From Streptococcus salivarius (GTDB taxonomy: Bacteria > Bacillota > Bacilli > Lactobacillales > Streptococcaceae): DNA of 64,000 nucleotides. How positions within the stretch are numbered: the first letter of the stretch is position 1; each line of letters starts with the position of its first letter. A program made the translations under genes and the position numbers. The notes beneath the pieces are model-generated. The model searched no databases, was not told where the DNA came from, and saw only the letters and a program-made list of their open reading frames with translations. Location: positions 1 to 64,000 of the forward strand of contig NZ_CP015284.1 in the NCBI RefSeq assembly GCF_002094975.1. Reading direction: 5' to 3'. This document shows, one piece after another, positions 43,653 through 54,493 of the stretch.

Positions 43653-44033
43653 ATGACTGAAATGACGGTCAAAAAGTATTTGGAACCTTATTACACTTTA
43701 GATAGAGTGGCATTAGGTTCAATACTAGAAACAGCTAGGAAAGAATTAGATAGACCTCTATCTCTTCAAGATGTTGCAAATAGAATTGGGGTTTTTAAAG
43801 GAACTGTCAATAATTATGAAAAAGGACGGTCTATTCCTAAAGAACCACAATTTTCGATGCTTTGTAAACTGTATAAAATTGATAAGGTTGACCTTATCAA
43901 TAAAACTACAATTCTTGATAGAGATAAGGTTCTTTCCAAACGTTACGAATTGTTGAGTACGATTCGTGAATTGCAGAAAGAAGCTGCAGAGTTAAAGCTG
44001 TTACTAGAAACTGAAAAAGGAGAAAAACAATGA
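43653..44033 (+). CDS. XRE-family HTH regulator
   Basis: I start at MTEMTVKKYLEPYY, preceded by GAGAGGAGAAAAACA. Residues about 31-70 (LSLQDVANRIGVFKGTVNNYEKGRSIP) form a typical Cro/C1 helix-turn-helix. The C-terminus is a coiled coil (IRELQKEAAELKLLLE), likely a dimerisation helix. It probably controls the operon or nearby plasmid promoters. Its stop overlaps the next start (ATGA), giving translational coupling with the ATPase. Confidence 0.8.
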   Translation: MTEMTVKKYLEPYYTLDRVALGSILETARKELDRPLSLQDVANRIGVFKGTVNNYEKGRSIPKEPQFSMLCKLYKIDKVDLINKTTILDRDKVLSKRYELLSTIRELQKEAAELKLLLETEKGEKQ

Positions 44034-44812
44034 TTGTAAACAATATTTTAAAAGAAGCTATCGATAATAATATCCAAGATATTACCTTCTTCCCACATGG
44101 TGAAGATTACGAGGTAGCATTTAGAACTGCTGATGTTAAACAGGTCCATGACTTCATTTCATCAGAAGATGCGGATGCTCTATTTGGTCATATTAAATTT
44201 ATAGCTGAAATGGACTTAACAGAAAAACGTTGTAGTCAGGTAAGAACTTGTGACTATGAGTTGGACGATGGTAGAGTTATTACCATTAGGATATCGACGA
44301 TAGTTAATTTTCAAGGACTAGAAACGATGTCTATCCGACTTATTCATGTGAATGAACGACGAATTTCTTTGAGTGAGTTTGATAGTAGTTGTATGGAAGA
44401 AGTGCTTAAACAAGTACGCATTCCAGGCTTACATGTCATTACTGGTCCTGTAGGTGTCGGCAAAACGACTTTAGCTTACTCGTTACTTGCTGAAGCTTTT
44501 AAAGAAGGTAAAGTAATGACAATTGAAAGACATGTCGAGATAAAAGATGTATCTTTTTGCCAGCTACAAGTCAATAAGGCTAACGGTATGGAACTGGAAA
44601 AGCTCGTGACTTTTGTATTACGCTTCAACCCTGACGTCTTGTTCATTGGTGAAGCTAATACACAAGAAGAAGTAGAAGCAGTACTTAAGGCTGTTTCTGC
44701 AGGATTAAGTGTCGTTACAACAGTTCATAAAGATGGCTTTTCAATCCCACATGATGTTTTAGAAATGAAACAAGGAAAAGATGGGAAACGAAATGTAGCT
44801 TTGATTAAATAG
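44030..44812 (+). CDS. PilT/VirB11-type secretion ATPase-like protein
   Basis: The 260-aa product has a P-loop HVITGPVGVGKTTLAYSLL (about 140-160), an MTIERHVEIKD strand resembling the Asp box, and FNPDVLFIGEANTQEEVEAVLKAVSAG, the Walker B plus AG-x-S-V-x-T-T-x-H signature of type II/IV secretion ATPases. It is short for ComGA or VirB11 and lacks the C-terminal zinc part. It may power a conjugative pilus or transfer channel. Confidence 0.75.
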   Translation: MIVNNILKEAIDNNIQDITFFPHGEDYEVAFRTADVKQVHDFISSEDADALFGHIKFIAEMDLTEKRCSQVRTCDYELDDGRVITIRISTIVNFQGLETMSIRLIHVNERRISLSEFDSSCMEEVLKQVRIPGLHVITGPVGVGKTTLAYSLLAEAFKEGKVMTIERHVEIKDVSFCQLQVNKANGMELEKLVTFVLRFNPDVLFIGEANTQEEVEAVLKAVSAGLSVVTTVHKDGFSIPHDVLEMKQGKDGKRNVALIK

Positions 44813-44824
44813 AGGAGAAAAACA

Positions 44825-45286
44825 ATGACGATGGAAATTAATGATTTTGACCGCTTCATGGCAGTAAGCCATTTTGATGATGAAATGGCGGAAGCTCACA
44901 CACCGACTGAGGATGCTATTCATAATTGGGTAGTTGATAATCAAGAGGATGATGAGCTGATTGCTGGGATTCTCAAACATCTTGATCGTACGATTAAGGA
45001 TGCTATGGCTTACTGCATCAGAAAAGCCAGTAAATCTGACTATAGAGAGGGTCAGGGTGCTATGGTTGATGATGCCACAGTCTTTTCTTGGGTTAAAGAG
45101 TATTTTACCGCTGAAAAGGTTGAGACTAAACCAGTTGTAGGTAAAATGACTACTGGTAGTAAGAAATCAACCAAGCAACCAACGAAGAAGCCAAAAAAGA
45201 AAAAACCAACTAAGAAAACTCCTGAAAAGGATGAGAAACAGTTAGATCTTTTTTCGGATTTATCTATTGAAGAAGGCGAATTTTAA
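44825..45286 (+). CDS. hypothetical protein with clamp-binding C-terminus, 153 aa
   Basis: The first 100 residues are acidic and helical (NQEDDELIAGILKHLDRTIKDAMAY). A Lys/Pro-rich linker (KKPKKKKPTKKTPEKDEK) joins them to a C-terminal tip EKQLDLFSDLSIEEGEF. QLDLF is the consensus sliding-clamp binding pentapeptide. The basic tail may contact DNA. No family is recognised. The gene follows the ATPase by 12 bp. Confidence 0.7.
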   Translation: MTMEINDFDRFMAVSHFDDEMAEAHTPTEDAIHNWVVDNQEDDELIAGILKHLDRTIKDAMAYCIRKASKSDYREGQGAMVDDATVFSWVKEYFTAEKVETKPVVGKMTTGSKKSTKQPTKKPKKKKPTKKTPEKDEKQLDLFSDLSIEEGEF

Positions 45287-45299
45287 CAACAATAAATAG

Positions 45300-45325
45300 A
45301 AAAATGGTCCTAGGGCCATTTTTTA
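45300..45325 (+). terminator. intra-operon hairpin
   Basis: AAAATGGTCC/GGGCCATTTT stem followed by a T-run. The counterpart at 5787-5813 in the opposite operon is nearly the same. Confidence 0.75.
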
Positions 45326-45345
45326 TTAATTAAGGAGAAAAAACA

Positions 45346-46893
45346 ATGACAAAAGCAGAGAATATTCAAGAAATCGTAGATAATCGTTTAAAAGTTCCTA
45401 ACGGATTTTTCAAATGGGCGAAGAATGATTTTCCTATCTATGAATGGTCAAATAAGTCTAAGACAATTATCTCTTCCGACCGAAAAAAATTCTCGGAAAA
45501 GGTTACAAAACGTTTATCACTTAACAGCCGTTTAACCTTTGTAGGTGATACTTTTTACTATGTCTGGATGGGAGTCACAAAGAAACGTATTGAAATGCAG
45601 ATGTATTCTGTGACTCAATCCTTCGAAAAAGGAAAAGAAAAGTTCAAAGTCAGACTTTACAACTTTTATCAGCTTGCCAACAATAAGATTGTTAAAGCAC
45701 ACCGGGATCCATTTCTTTCAGCCCAAAAAGGTAAAGATATCTATAGAAGTGGATTCCAAAATCAGAGGAATGCTCTCTTTTTTGGTTCTGGTGCATTTAG
45801 TGTCTATACGCTTTATGGGGATATGGAAAGTCTTATTCAGAAATTACAAACAAAGTCTGAGTTGAGATATTTAGATTTTGGACAAGTGATTAAAGATAAT
45901 TTTGAGATAAGCTTAGTACTACCTCATCTCTATAAATATAGAGAACGCATTGAATTCGCTCAAAAAATCAAGGCGCGTGGAATCGTCAAAGACTTGGTGG
46001 GGTCTACTTTTTATAGGTCTTATTACTCATCTAGTCTAGGACATGGTCATGCAAATATGGGTAAGGTTACCATGAACTTTCTTAAAAGGAATAAACCGTT
46101 TCTAAAAAATACGGATATGAATGTTGAAAAGGCATTTTTTGAGGAAGATTTGCGTAAACGATATGGTCGAACTTTCAAGGGGTTATACGAGTTGCTTCCA
46201 AACGCTATGATTTCTGACAAGAAGCCACTAATTAAGCGTTTGGAAAGTATCTTACCATCCACTGTGAAACCAATTCGTTTTATTAACTGGATGATGAAAA
46301 ACAATATCTCCCTTCGTGATTATGAGGACTATCAAGAAATGGTAGAAGCTCTGGGAATTCCATTTGATGGAGATTATGTAGTTATCCCAAAAAATTGGGA
46401 AAACAAACATACAGAGATCGTAGAAAATTATTCAACTTTTCTCGAGAATCAACAAGCACGTGGTACATATTTACGTGTAACTAATGCTGTCAGAGATTTG
46501 AGAGCAGAGAAACAACGCCTTGAGGACGAAAAGAAAGAGGCGAAGTTGAGGGTTGAAACAGCTAAACGTTTGACAAACATGATGAAGGCTCAGACCGCAT
46601 TTGACAAGTATGCTTTTATCTTTCCTAAAGACGAAAGTGAAATTGTCAAAGAAGGCAAAACCCTACATCATTGTGTTGGAAGTTATGCAAAAAAACACTT
46701 TGTATACGGAACTTCTATTATTGTCTTTGTTCGTGATAAAGAACACAGAGAAACCCCTCTCTATACTCTTGAATTGAAGAACAATAGGATTATTCAACTG
46801 AAAGGAGAAAGGAACAAATCCGCAGATGAAGAGGCAAAGAAAGAAGCAGAACTATTTTTAGCCCATTGTGGAAAGCTTAACATTCAGTTTTAG
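45346..46893 (+). CDS. PcfJ-like conjugative-element protein
   Basis: The C-terminal 130 residues (ESEIVKEGKTLHHCVGSYAKKHF, SIIVFVRDKE, TPLYTLELKNNRIIQLKGERNKSADEE) match the PcfJ-like domain found in conjugative elements and phages. The conserved LHHCV motif is present. A long N-terminal region (1-380) is helical and not recognised. The 515-aa length is plausible for the family. The biochemical role of PcfJ proteins is not established; its neighbours suggest DNA transfer or establishment. Confidence 0.75.
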   Translation: MTKAENIQEIVDNRLKVPNGFFKWAKNDFPIYEWSNKSKTIISSDRKKFSEKVTKRLSLNSRLTFVGDTFYYVWMGVTKKRIEMQMYSVTQSFEKGKEKFKVRLYNFYQLANNKIVKAHRDPFLSAQKGKDIYRSGFQNQRNALFFGSGAFSVYTLYGDMESLIQKLQTKSELRYLDFGQVIKDNFEISLVLPHLYKYRERIEFAQKIKARGIVKDLVGSTFYRSYYSSSLGHGHANMGKVTMNFLKRNKPFLKNTDMNVEKAFFEEDLRKRYGRTFKGLYELLPNAMISDKKPLIKRLESILPSTVKPIRFINWMMKNNISLRDYEDYQEMVEALGIPFDGDYVVIPKNWENKHTEIVENYSTFLENQQARGTYLRVTNAVRDLRAEKQRLEDEKKEAKLRVETAKRLTNMMKAQTAFDKYAFIFPKDESEIVKEGKTLHHCVGSYAKKHFVYGTSIIVFVRDKEHRETPLYTLELKNNRIIQLKGERNKSADEEAKKEAELFLAHCGKLNIQF

Positions 46894-46952
46894 ATAAGAG
46901 GAGAAAAATAGAATCGTCAATAGGTTATTAGTCAATCTCGAATTTTCTGTGC

Positions 46953-46958
46953 TATACT
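46953..46958 (+). promoter_or_regulatory. extended -10 element before the 115-aa gene
   Basis: TGTGCTATACTAAAG repeats the -10 context of the two leader promoters but lacks a good -35 box. It could drive the 115-aa gene independently. Confidence 0.45.
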
Positions 46959-47009
46959 AAAGAAAACATTAGATGTATTCTCTAGTAAAATGCTGGGAGG
47001 ACAATAGTT

Positions 47010-47357
47010 ATGAAATTGACTATTATTATATATAACAACAAAAGGATGGTTGGGAAATACCTAGTTGATACGGTTAGTGAGACTATAGAAACGTTTGTAA
47101 GAAAAGATGATTATCTGTTAAATACAGAATTCACTTATGAACGGATGGTAGACTTTCTAAAAGGGCGTCAAATTGATTTTGGTCGAAAAAATCGAAAAGA
47201 GCTTTTAGGCTATACTTATAAAGCTCCAGATGTCTGGCATGAAATTGCCATGACACACGGTTTTGATACCGATGATTTTTATTGGGTATCAATACCAGAA
47301 CTCAACGATGAACCGTTTGTTTTAGAAGACCATCATCCTAACTTAGGAAGACGATAA
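47010..47357 (+). CDS. hypothetical protein, 115 aa
   Basis: A GGGAGGACAATAGTT site precedes the ATG, unlike the AAGGAGAAAAACA sites of its neighbours. The protein is small and acidic, ending in DEPFVLEDHHPNLGRR, with no membrane segment or recognised motif. An unused AGGAGAAAAAT site lies about 100 bp upstream, so the gene with its own promoter seems to have been inserted into the operon. A terminator follows. Confidence 0.65.
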   Translation: MKLTIIIYNNKRMVGKYLVDTVSETIETFVRKDDYLLNTEFTYERMVDFLKGRQIDFGRKNRKELLGYTYKAPDVWHEIAMTHGFDTDDFYWVSIPELNDEPFVLEDHHPNLGRR

Positions 47358-47378
47358 ACAATTATTTTAACGAAAAAG

Positions 47379-47409
47379 AAAGACTTGGTATTGTACCAGG
47401 TCTTTTTTT
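47379..47409 (+). terminator. terminator after the 115-aa gene
   Basis: AAAGACTTGGT/ACCAGGTCTTT with a 5-base loop and seven T residues. Confidence 0.85.
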
Positions 47410-47431
47410 GTTTTAAGGAGAAAGAACAACA

Positions 47432-50400
47432 ATGGAAGAACAAAAAAATAATACTAAAACAATGACTAAAGCAGAAAAGGTTCAAGCTAACCTTTCTGCT
47501 ATTAAACTTGTGAAAGCACTCGAAGCAGATAACCGTCTAGCTGATAGTGCCGAACAAGAAATTCTCTCTAACTATGTTGGTTGGGGAGGACTTGCTAACG
47601 ATTTCTTTGATAGTAAGATTAATCGTTTTGCAAAAGAACGTGATGAGCTAAAAAGTCTTGTCACTAAAGAAGAATATCGTGCGATGGAAATGAGCTCCTT
47701 GACGGCTTACTACACAAGTCCAGAGATTGCTACTGCAATGTGGGATAAGATTGTAGAAAGTGGTTTTAAAGGAGGTAATATTCTTGATCCATCAATGGGT
47801 ACTGGTATCTTCTTTGAAACAATGCCAGAGGACATCAAGAAGAATTCTACACTTTATGGAATTGAACTTGATACCATTACTGGTGCTATTGCTAAACACC
47901 TTCATCAAGATGCTACTGTTTTAGTCCAAGGATTTGAAACAGTAAACTTTGAAGGGACCCCATTTGACTTGGTCATTACGAATGTTCCATTTGCGGATGT
48001 TCGCATTGTCGATAAGGCTTATGATAATAAACCTTATCGTATTCATGATTACTTCTTTAAGAAAGCTATCGATTTGGTACCCTATCATGGGATGGTTGCT
48101 GCTATCACTTCAACTGGTACTGCAGATAAGAGTGCTGGTTCAATTCTGCCAGAACTCCGTCGTAGCGGAACTCAGTTTTTAGGTGGTGTCCGCTTACCAA
48201 ATACTGCTTTTAAAGATGCTGGAACACGAGTGGTAACAGATATCCTATTTTTCCAAAAAGGAGCTTTTATCCCTGTTCCCGATAATAATATCGACTTTTG
48301 GTCTTCAGATAGAAATAAACTCCCCTTTGATAAACGTGTCTCACTCAATCCCTATTTCTTCCAGGATGCTATTTGTAAAAATCCTTGTGTCCTAGGTGAT
48401 TATCAGGTACGTAATTTCAATGGTGGAACACTGGATCTTGTGGTAGATAGCTCTTTTGACTTAGCTTCAGAGCTTCAAGAAGCACTATCAAAAGTAACAG
48501 TGCCTTTCGAAGTAGAGAGACTAGAACCTCGTGATATTATCCTTAAAGAAGAAGTGAATCATCTTGACCAAGGCTTACTTACTTCACTTGATATTCGATT
48601 GAATGAGTATGCTTGTGATAAAAATGGGCGTGTCTATTATCGTGATAACACGTCTATCCGTCCTAGCTCACGCGCAGCTGAAATGATTTTTTATCAAGAC
48701 GAACAAGGACAGTTCGTAAAATACGATGATAAATACAAAGAAGAAGCCATTTTAGACTTTGAAGCAGCAGTAGAAGCAGACCCTAATATTGTTACAAATA
48801 CATGGGTAAGTCAAACACCTTCTAAAGCAGCTAAAAGTAAAGGGCTTTACAAAGGTATTTATTTCTATGAAACACCCCTTACGGATACAGAAAACAAGCG
48901 TATCCGTGGCATGGTTGCTATCAAAAATGCTTATCAAGCCATTATTGATATTCAAATGACGACAGACTATGATGAAGGGAAATTCAAACAACTGCTTGCA
49001 ACACTTAATCAAGCCTACGATACTTTCAAGAAGAAGTATGGTTATATCAATCAAGCGGTGAATGCTCGCCTCTTTGACCGAGATGACCGTTATCCTCTTA
49101 TCGCTAGTCTTGAATTAGAGGAGTTGGACGAGAATGACAGCTCAAAGGTAGTCTTTGTGAAGTCAGATGCTTTTAAAAAGCCAACTATTCGTCCTAAAAA
49201 ACACCTCCATCAAGTGATGTCAGCAGTAGAAGCTTTGAATGTGTCGCTTTCAGAAGGTCGTGGCGTTGATTTGAACCTCATGAGTTCTGTCTATCCAGAT
49301 GTTTCAGAAGATATGATGATTTCAGAACTAGGTGAGACAGTGATGATTGATGTGGAACGCTATATTGATGATAAGACTGTACACTATGTTACTAAGGATA
49401 AATTCCTTTCCGGTGATGTTCTTGCTAAACGTGATTGCATTAACTCTCTCATTGAAGACGGAGATACACAAGCGGATTGGGAACGATATTTGGAATTGAT
49501 TTTATCTGTTGTACCAGAACCAGTTGTCTTATCTGATATTGATTTCAGCATTGGTTCTAGCTGGATTCCTAGTAACGTCGTTTCTCAATGGGTGTTTAGT
49601 GAATTGTTGGATGAAAAGGTTGGTCTCCATTCTGAAGAAGCTAAATCACTATTAGTGACATCCAGAATCGGACGAGGTTTCAACGAACGCTTGTTAAACT
49701 GCTATATGAGTCGTCAATCTAACCTTCGTTTAGGTCTACGTGATGAGTACAATAAAAGCTACTCACACGCAACAGATATTGTGGCTCACTTGCTTACAAG
49801 TAATCAACCAACAATCATGCGTAACTTTGGTACGACTGAAAATCCTGTACGTAAGGTTGATGAAGTGGCAACAGCAAACCTACGTGAGTGTGAGCGTGTT
49901 CTACAAGAAAGCTTTAAGAACTTTATTCATGAAAACCCAACAGTTCAAGAAGTGATTGAGGATACCTACAATGAAGTCTTTAATCGCTATGTGACACGTC
50001 AATATGATGGAAGTCTCTTGGAATTTGATGGGTTGGCTAAAGGAGTAGAGCTTCGCCCTCACCAAAAAAATGCGGTACAACGTATTCTTGAAGAGAGACG
50101 TGCACTACTTGCTCACGAAGTGGGTACTGGTAAGACACTAACCATGATTTCTGCAGCTTTCAAGATGAAAGAACTAGGGCTTATTCATAAACCATTGTTT
50201 GTGGTTCCATCTAGTCTAACAGCACAATTTGGTCAAGAAATTATGCGTTTCTACCCTACCAAGAAAGTGTTTGTTACGACTGAGCAGGACTTTGAAAAGT
50301 CACGTCGTCGCTTGTTCGTTTCTCGTATTCTAACGAGCGACTATGATGGTATTGTGATTGGGCATTCTCAATTTGAGAAAGTTCGTGTCTCACAAGAACG

Positions 50401-52948
50401 TGAACAAGCCTTTATTTCGGAAAAGATTGATGAGCTTGATGAGATCATTAGTTACGCAAAAGCTAATGATGACAAAATCACTTTTAAGCAAGCACAATCT
50501 ATGCGTAGAAGTCTTGAGGCAAGCTTAGAAACGTTGCTTGAAAACAAGACTGGTATTGATGAGTTTATCAACTTTGAAAGCCTTGGTATTGATATGCTCT
50601 TTGTTGATGAAGCCCACGGGTACAAGAATGTCCGTCCTATGACACGTTTGGGGAACGTTGCTGGTATTACCAACCGTACCTCAAAAAAGAATATGGATAT
50701 GGAAATGAAGGTGCGCGTGCTTCAAGAAGAGCATGATACACGTCACGTTGTCTTTGCGACTGGAACACCAGTTTCCAACTCTATTAGCGAAATGTATACG
50801 ATGATGAATTATCTTCAACCAGATGTCATGGAACATTTTGGTGTCAGTTTCTTTGATGCTTGGGTTGGTGCGTTTGGGATTGTTGAGAATAGTCTTGAGC
50901 TTAACCCTACTGGAGACAAGTATATTTCACGTAAACGCTTTGCTAAATTTATGAATCTCCCTGAGCTGATGGCGATTTACCGTCAGACTGCAGATATCCA
51001 AATGACTGAAGACCTTAATCTTCCAGTTCCTATGGTAGAAAAGGTAGCGGTTGAAAGTCAGTTGACGGATAACCAAAAAGTTTATTTGGATGAGCTTGTA
51101 GAACGCTCAGACCGAGTTAAAAATGGGAGTGTAGATCCTAGTGAAGATAACATGCTTAAAATCACTAGTGAAGCCAGAAAGTTGGCTTTAGATATGCGTT
51201 TGCTTGATGCAGAGCTCTATGTAAGAGCTGATGCAGACAAACTTATGCAAGTGGTTGAGCGAGTGGATAAGATTTATCACATGGAAGCTAAGCATAAAGG
51301 GACACAGATGATTTTCTCTGACCTTGGAACTCCTAATGGCAAAGGTTTCTCTGTTTATCAAGAGTTGAAAGATTTGCTTGTTGAACGTGGGATTCCAGAA
51401 GAAGAGATTGCTTTTATTCACGATGCTGCTAACAAAAAGGCTAAGCTCCAACTTCAACGTCAAATGAATGCTGGTGAGATTCGTATTCTCATGGCCTCAA
51501 CGGAAAAAGGGGGAACCGGTCTTAACGTACAACGTCGTATGAAAGCTGTTCATCACCTCGATGTGCCTTGGAAACCGTCTGATATTATCCAACGTAATGG
51601 ACGTTTGGTTCGTCAAGGAAATATCTATCGTAAGGTAAATATTTTCCACTATATCACTAAAGGAAGCTTTGATAACTACCTTTGGCAGATTCAAGAAACA
51701 AAGCTTCGTTATATTACTCAAATCATGACCAGTCGTACACCGATGCGAGCTTCAGAGGATATTGACGAGCAAACACTCTCAGCCTCTGAATTTAAAGCTA
51801 TTGCGACAGGTAATCCATATCTTAAACTTAAGATGGAACTTGATAACGAATTTGAGTTGTTGTCTAATCGTCGTAAGGCTTGGAAACGTGATATTGCTTT
51901 GTCTCAAAAACGTATTAAGCAGGCCCTTAAAGATAAGGCAATTTACGAGAAGAAACTTTCTCTATTAGTCCAGGATAAAGAGCTTGCAGAAAAGACAAGA
52001 CCTTGGAAAGAAGTGGTTGAAAAAGAAGATGGTAAGAAATATGAGGTTGAGCATAACCCATTTGTTATGACATTTGAACCAGATGGATACGAAGCAACTA
52101 AGAAAGATGTTGCAGGGAATCAACTGAACTATGCTATGCAGATGAATGTTGCCGCTGATCCACTCCATATGAAAATGACAACCCTTGCTCATTATCGTGG
52201 TTTTGTCCTTCGTGCGTTGGAACAAAAATCACCTTGGCAACCAGAACGCATGCTTGACTTGCATATTATTGGTCAAAATAGCTATGCTGTTCGTCTAGAC
52301 TTTGCGAGTGGTATTGGGACTATCCAGCGTATCAACAATGTTATTGATGGTATGGATAAACAAGCCAAACTCTTACAGGAAAACATTGAACGTTGTTCAG
52401 AAACTATTAAGCGAGGAGAAGCTGCAGATGTTTTTGCAGACCAAGCTCGTCTTGACTATGTATCAGCAAAACGTGCCATTGTTAATCCTCTTATCGAAGT
52501 AGAGGACGAGTCTAAGAAGCCTACTGTAGAACAAATTGAAGAAGCAATCAATGCTTTTGACTTGCGTTATAAGGCAGACCATCCAGAAATGGATGAGGAC
52601 TCAGATGTAAAAGTTAGCTCAATCACTGAGGAATATAGTACTAGCTATGATCCTGATGAAGAAAGCGAACTTGTTGAAGCTATCGATGAGTCAGTAGATG
52701 AAGCAGAAACTGCCTTCGAGGAAGAAGAAGTAGTTGCTAAAGAAACCGTTGAAGAAACGACTCATGTTGTTGTTTCACAAGAAGTTCTTGATATGGCTGA
52801 TGACTTCCTAGAAAGTATTTCTGAACTCTTTGGAATGACTGAAGAACATAATGATAATGTTGCTACAGAAGTAGTTTCTGAAACCTCTGTTAATGAGGTA
52901 GAAAAAGTAGAAGTTTACGAAGAAATTTCACTATTTGACTTTGTTTAA
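47432..52948 (+). CDS. SNF2 helicase/N6-methylase-like giant protein
   Basis: The 1838-aa product begins with a methyltransferase-like domain: [16 protein letters not shown] (about 115) binds AdoMet and TNVPF (about 185) takes the place of the NPPF catalytic motif. A SNF2-type helicase follows with [16 protein letters not shown] (about 893), [10 protein letters not shown] (about 1058, DEAH) and the C-lobe [12 protein letters not shown]...[12 protein letters not shown] (about 1350-1400). The tail is acidic and ends EEISLFDFV, close to a sliding-clamp-binding motif. Giant methylase-helicase proteins occur on phages and conjugative elements as antirestriction or DNA-modifying factors. This one may protect incoming plasmid DNA. 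Confidence 0.85.
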   Translation: MEEQKNNTKTMTKAEKVQANLSAIKLVKALEADNRLADSAEQEILSNYVGWGGLANDFFDSKINRFAKERDELKSLVTKEEYRAMEMSSLTAYYTSPEIATAMWDKIVESGFKGGNILDPSMGTGIFFETMPEDIKKNSTLYGIELDTITGAIAKHLHQDATVLVQGFETVNFEGTPFDLVITNVPFADVRIVDKAYDNKPYRIHDYFFKKAIDLVPYHGMVAAITSTGTADKSAGSILPELRRSGTQFLGGVRLPNTAFKDAGTRVVTDILFFQKGAFIPVPDNNIDFWSSDRNKLPFDKRVSLNPYFFQDAICKNPCVLGDYQVRNFNGGTLDLVVDSSFDLASELQEALSKVTVPFEVERLEPRDIILKEEVNHLDQGLLTSLDIRLNEYACDKNGRVYYRDNTSIRPSSRAAEMIFYQDEQGQFVKYDDKYKEEAILDFEAAVEADPNIVTNTWVSQTPSKAAKSKGLYKGIYFYETPLTDTENKRIRGMVAIKNAYQAIIDIQMTTDYDEGKFKQLLATLNQAYDTFKKKYGYINQAVNARLFDRDDRYPLIASLELEELDENDSSKVVFVKSDAFKKPTIRPKKHLHQVMSAVEALNVSLSEGRGVDLNLMSSVYPDVSEDMMISELGETVMIDVERYIDDKTVHYVTKDKFLSGDVLAKRDCINSLIEDGDTQADWERYLELILSVVPEPVVLSDIDFSIGSSWIPSNVVSQWVFSELLDEKVGLHSEEAKSLLVTSRIGRGFNERLLNCYMSRQSNLRLGLRDEYNKSYSHATDIVAHLLTSNQPTIMRNFGTTENPVRKVDEVATANLRECERVLQESFKNFIHENPTVQEVIEDTYNEVFNRYVTRQYDGSLLEFDGLAKGVELRPHQKNAVQRILEERRALLAHEVGTGKTLTMISAAFKMKELGLIHKPLFVVPSSLTAQFGQEIMRFYPTKKVFVTTEQDFEKSRRRLFVSRILTSDYDGIVIGHSQFEKVRVSQEREQAFISEKIDELDEIISYAKANDDKITFKQAQSMRRSLEASLETLLENKTGIDEFINFESLGIDMLFVDEAHGYKNVRPMTRLGNVAGITNRTSKKNMDMEMKVRVLQEEHDTRHVVFATGTPVSNSISEMYTMMNYLQPDVMEHFGVSFFDAWVGAFGIVENSLELNPTGDKYISRKRFAKFMNLPELMAIYRQTADIQMTEDLNLPVPMVEKVAVESQLTDNQKVYLDELVERSDRVKNGSVDPSEDNMLKITSEARKLALDMRLLDAELYVRADADKLMQVVERVDKIYHMEAKHKGTQMIFSDLGTPNGKGFSVYQELKDLLVERGIPEEEIAFIHDAANKKAKLQLQRQMNAGEIRILMASTEKGGTGLNVQRRMKAVHHLDVPWKPSDIIQRNGRLVRQGNIYRKVNIFHYITKGSFDNYLWQIQETKLRYITQIMTSRTPMRASEDIDEQTLSASEFKAIATGNPYLKLKMELDNEFELLSNRRKAWKRDIALSQKRIKQALKDKAIYEKKLSLLVQDKELAEKTRPWKEVVEKEDGKKYEVEHNPFVMTFEPDGYEATKKDVAGNQLNYAMQMNVAADPLHMKMTTLAHYRGFVLRALEQKSPWQPERMLDLHIIGQNSYAVRLDFASGIGTIQRINNVIDGMDKQAKLLQENIERCSETIKRGEAADVFADQARLDYVSAKRAIVNPLIEVEDESKKPTVEQIEEAINAFDLRYKADHPEMDEDSDVKVSSITEEYSTSYDPDEESELVEAIDESVDEAETAFEEEEVVAKETVEETTHVVVSQEVLDMADDFLESISELFGMTEEHNDNVATEVVSETSVNEVEKVEVYEEISLFDFV

Positions 52949-53057
52949 AATGCGAAGGGTATTGTTAGTATCACTTTTGCAGCATAAAAACACCCTATTT
53001 TTGAACTGCACCCCAAAAGTTAGACAGAAAAAATCTAACTTTTGAGGTGTTTTTATT

Positions 53058-53594
53058 ATGAAATTAACTTATGAGGACAAGATTCAGATATATATACTGA
53101 GAAAACAGGGGAGAAGCTTCAAAGAGCTTTCAAAAAGATTTGGTGTGGATGTTTCTGGACTAAAATATATGGTGAGGTTGATTGAACGTTACGGAATAGA
53201 AATCGTCAAAAAAGGGAAGAATCGTTACTATTCTCCCGAATTAAAGGAAGAAATAATTAATAACGTTCTGCTTAAAGGTCGTTCACTAAGAAGTGTATCT
53301 TTAGATTATGCTCTACCCAATCCTTCTCTGTTGAAAAATTGGATAGCACAATACAAGAAAAATGGGTATACTATTGTTGAAAAAACAAGAGAGAGAGTAC
53401 CTAAAATGGGACGTAAACGTAAGAAAACTTGGGAAGAAATGACAGAACTAGAGCGACTCCAAGAGGAGAATGAACGCCTACGTACCGAGGTGGCCTACCT
53501 AAAAAAGTTAAAAGAGCTAGAAGACAGGGACGAAGCCATACAGCGAGAAAGGCAGAGACAATTAGAAAAATGGTTTCAGGAGGATTTCGACTAG
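53058..53594 (+). CDS. IS3-family transposase OrfA
   Basis: The 178-aa protein carries a helix-turn-helix ([22 protein letters not shown]) and a second HTH-like segment. A leucine-zipper-like C-terminus ([25 protein letters not shown]) is typical of OrfA. It binds the terminal repeats. OrfB overlaps its 3' end by 25 bp in another frame, so a frameshifted OrfAB fusion is probable. Confidence 0.85.
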   Translation: MKLTYEDKIQIYILRKQGRSFKELSKRFGVDVSGLKYMVRLIERYGIEIVKKGKNRYYSPELKEEIINNVLLKGRSLRSVSLDYALPNPSLLKNWIAQYKKNGYTIVEKTRERVPKMGRKRKKTWEEMTELERLQEENERLRTEVAYLKKLKELEDRDEAIQRERQRQLEKWFQEDFD

Positions 53595-54409
53595 ATTTAC
53601 TTCTTGAAACGGCTGGTTTAGCTCGCTCAACTTACTACTATCAGTTGAAACAACTAGATGGATTTGACAAAGATAAAGAGCTTAAAGCTGAAATTCAATC
53701 AATTTATTGTGAGCATAAAGGAAATTACGGCTATCGTCGAATGACTCTTGAATTGAGAAATCGTGGCTTCATGGTAAATCATAAGAAAGTGCAACGTCTG
53801 ATGAAGGTTCTTGGTTTAAGTGCTCGAATTCGTCGTAAACGTAAGTATTCTTCATATCAAGGAGAGGTTGGTAAGAAAGCAGAGAATCTCATTCAACGCC
53901 AGTTTGAAGCATCAAAACCAATGGAAAAGTGCTACACAGATGTGACAGAGTTTGCCATTCCAAATAGCACACAGAAATTGTATTTATCGCCTGTTTTAGA
54001 TGGCTTTAACAGCGAAATTATTGCCTATAATCTCTCAACTTCACCAAACTTAAAACAAGTGAAAGCTATGTTAGACCAGGCCTTCACAGAGGAGCATTAC
54101 GAAAATACAATTCTCCATAGTGACCACGGTTGGCAATCCCAACATCAGTATTATCATCAATTTTTAGAGGATAAAGGGATCCAACCGTCCATGTCACGTA
54201 AGGGAAATAGTCCAGACAATGGTATGATGGAGTCCTTCTTTGGCATTCTTAAGTCTGAGATGTTTTATGGTTATGAGAAGACGTTTCACTCACTTGAGCA
54301 ATTGGAACAAGCTATTGTAGACTATATTGATTATTACAACAACAAACGAATTAAGGTAAAATTAAAAGGACTCAGTCCTGTGCAATACAGAACTAAATCC
54401 TTTGGATAA
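53570..54409 (+). CDS. IS3-family transposase OrfB (DDE)
   Basis: The 279-aa product has the DDE integrase core: [12 protein letters not shown] (first D), LHSDHGWQ (second D) and [16 protein letters not shown] (E), spaced as in IS150-type transposases. An HTH_21-type [19 protein letters not shown] lies near the N-terminus. The frame is uninterrupted, so the element may be active. Remnants of related copies occur at 56.7 and 58.4 kb. Confidence 0.9.
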   Translation: MVSGGFRLDLLLETAGLARSTYYYQLKQLDGFDKDKELKAEIQSIYCEHKGNYGYRRMTLELRNRGFMVNHKKVQRLMKVLGLSARIRRKRKYSSYQGEVGKKAENLIQRQFEASKPMEKCYTDVTEFAIPNSTQKLYLSPVLDGFNSEIIAYNLSTSPNLKQVKAMLDQAFTEEHYENTILHSDHGWQSQHQYYHQFLEDKGIQPSMSRKGNSPDNGMMESFFGILKSEMFYGYEKTFHSLEQLEQAIVDYIDYYNNKRIKVKLKGLSPVQYRTKSFG

Positions 54410-54493
54410 ATTAAATGTCTAACTTTTTGGAGTCAGTACAAAATAGGGTGTTTTAAATGAAGACAACGACGTTTTTATGATAATATTATATTT

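Larger units (their letters stand above)
53002..54440 (+). mobile_element. intact IS3-family element (IS150-like)
   Basis: The element is about 1.44 kb with terminal inverted repeats (left TGAACTGCACCCCAAAAGTT, right the complement of a TGTACTGACTCCAAAAAGTT arm) and two overlapping ORFs. It sits inside the loop of a hairpin (AAAACACCCTATTT on the left, AAATAGGGTGTTTT on the right), which probably was the terminator of the operon before insertion. A target duplication is not clear. Confidence 0.85.

Noticed and set aside
47432..52948. Type I or III restriction subunit
   Set aside because: Methylase and SNF2-like helicase on one chain without a nuclease motif, and location in a plasmid operon, fit the antirestriction-type methylase-helicase proteins better.
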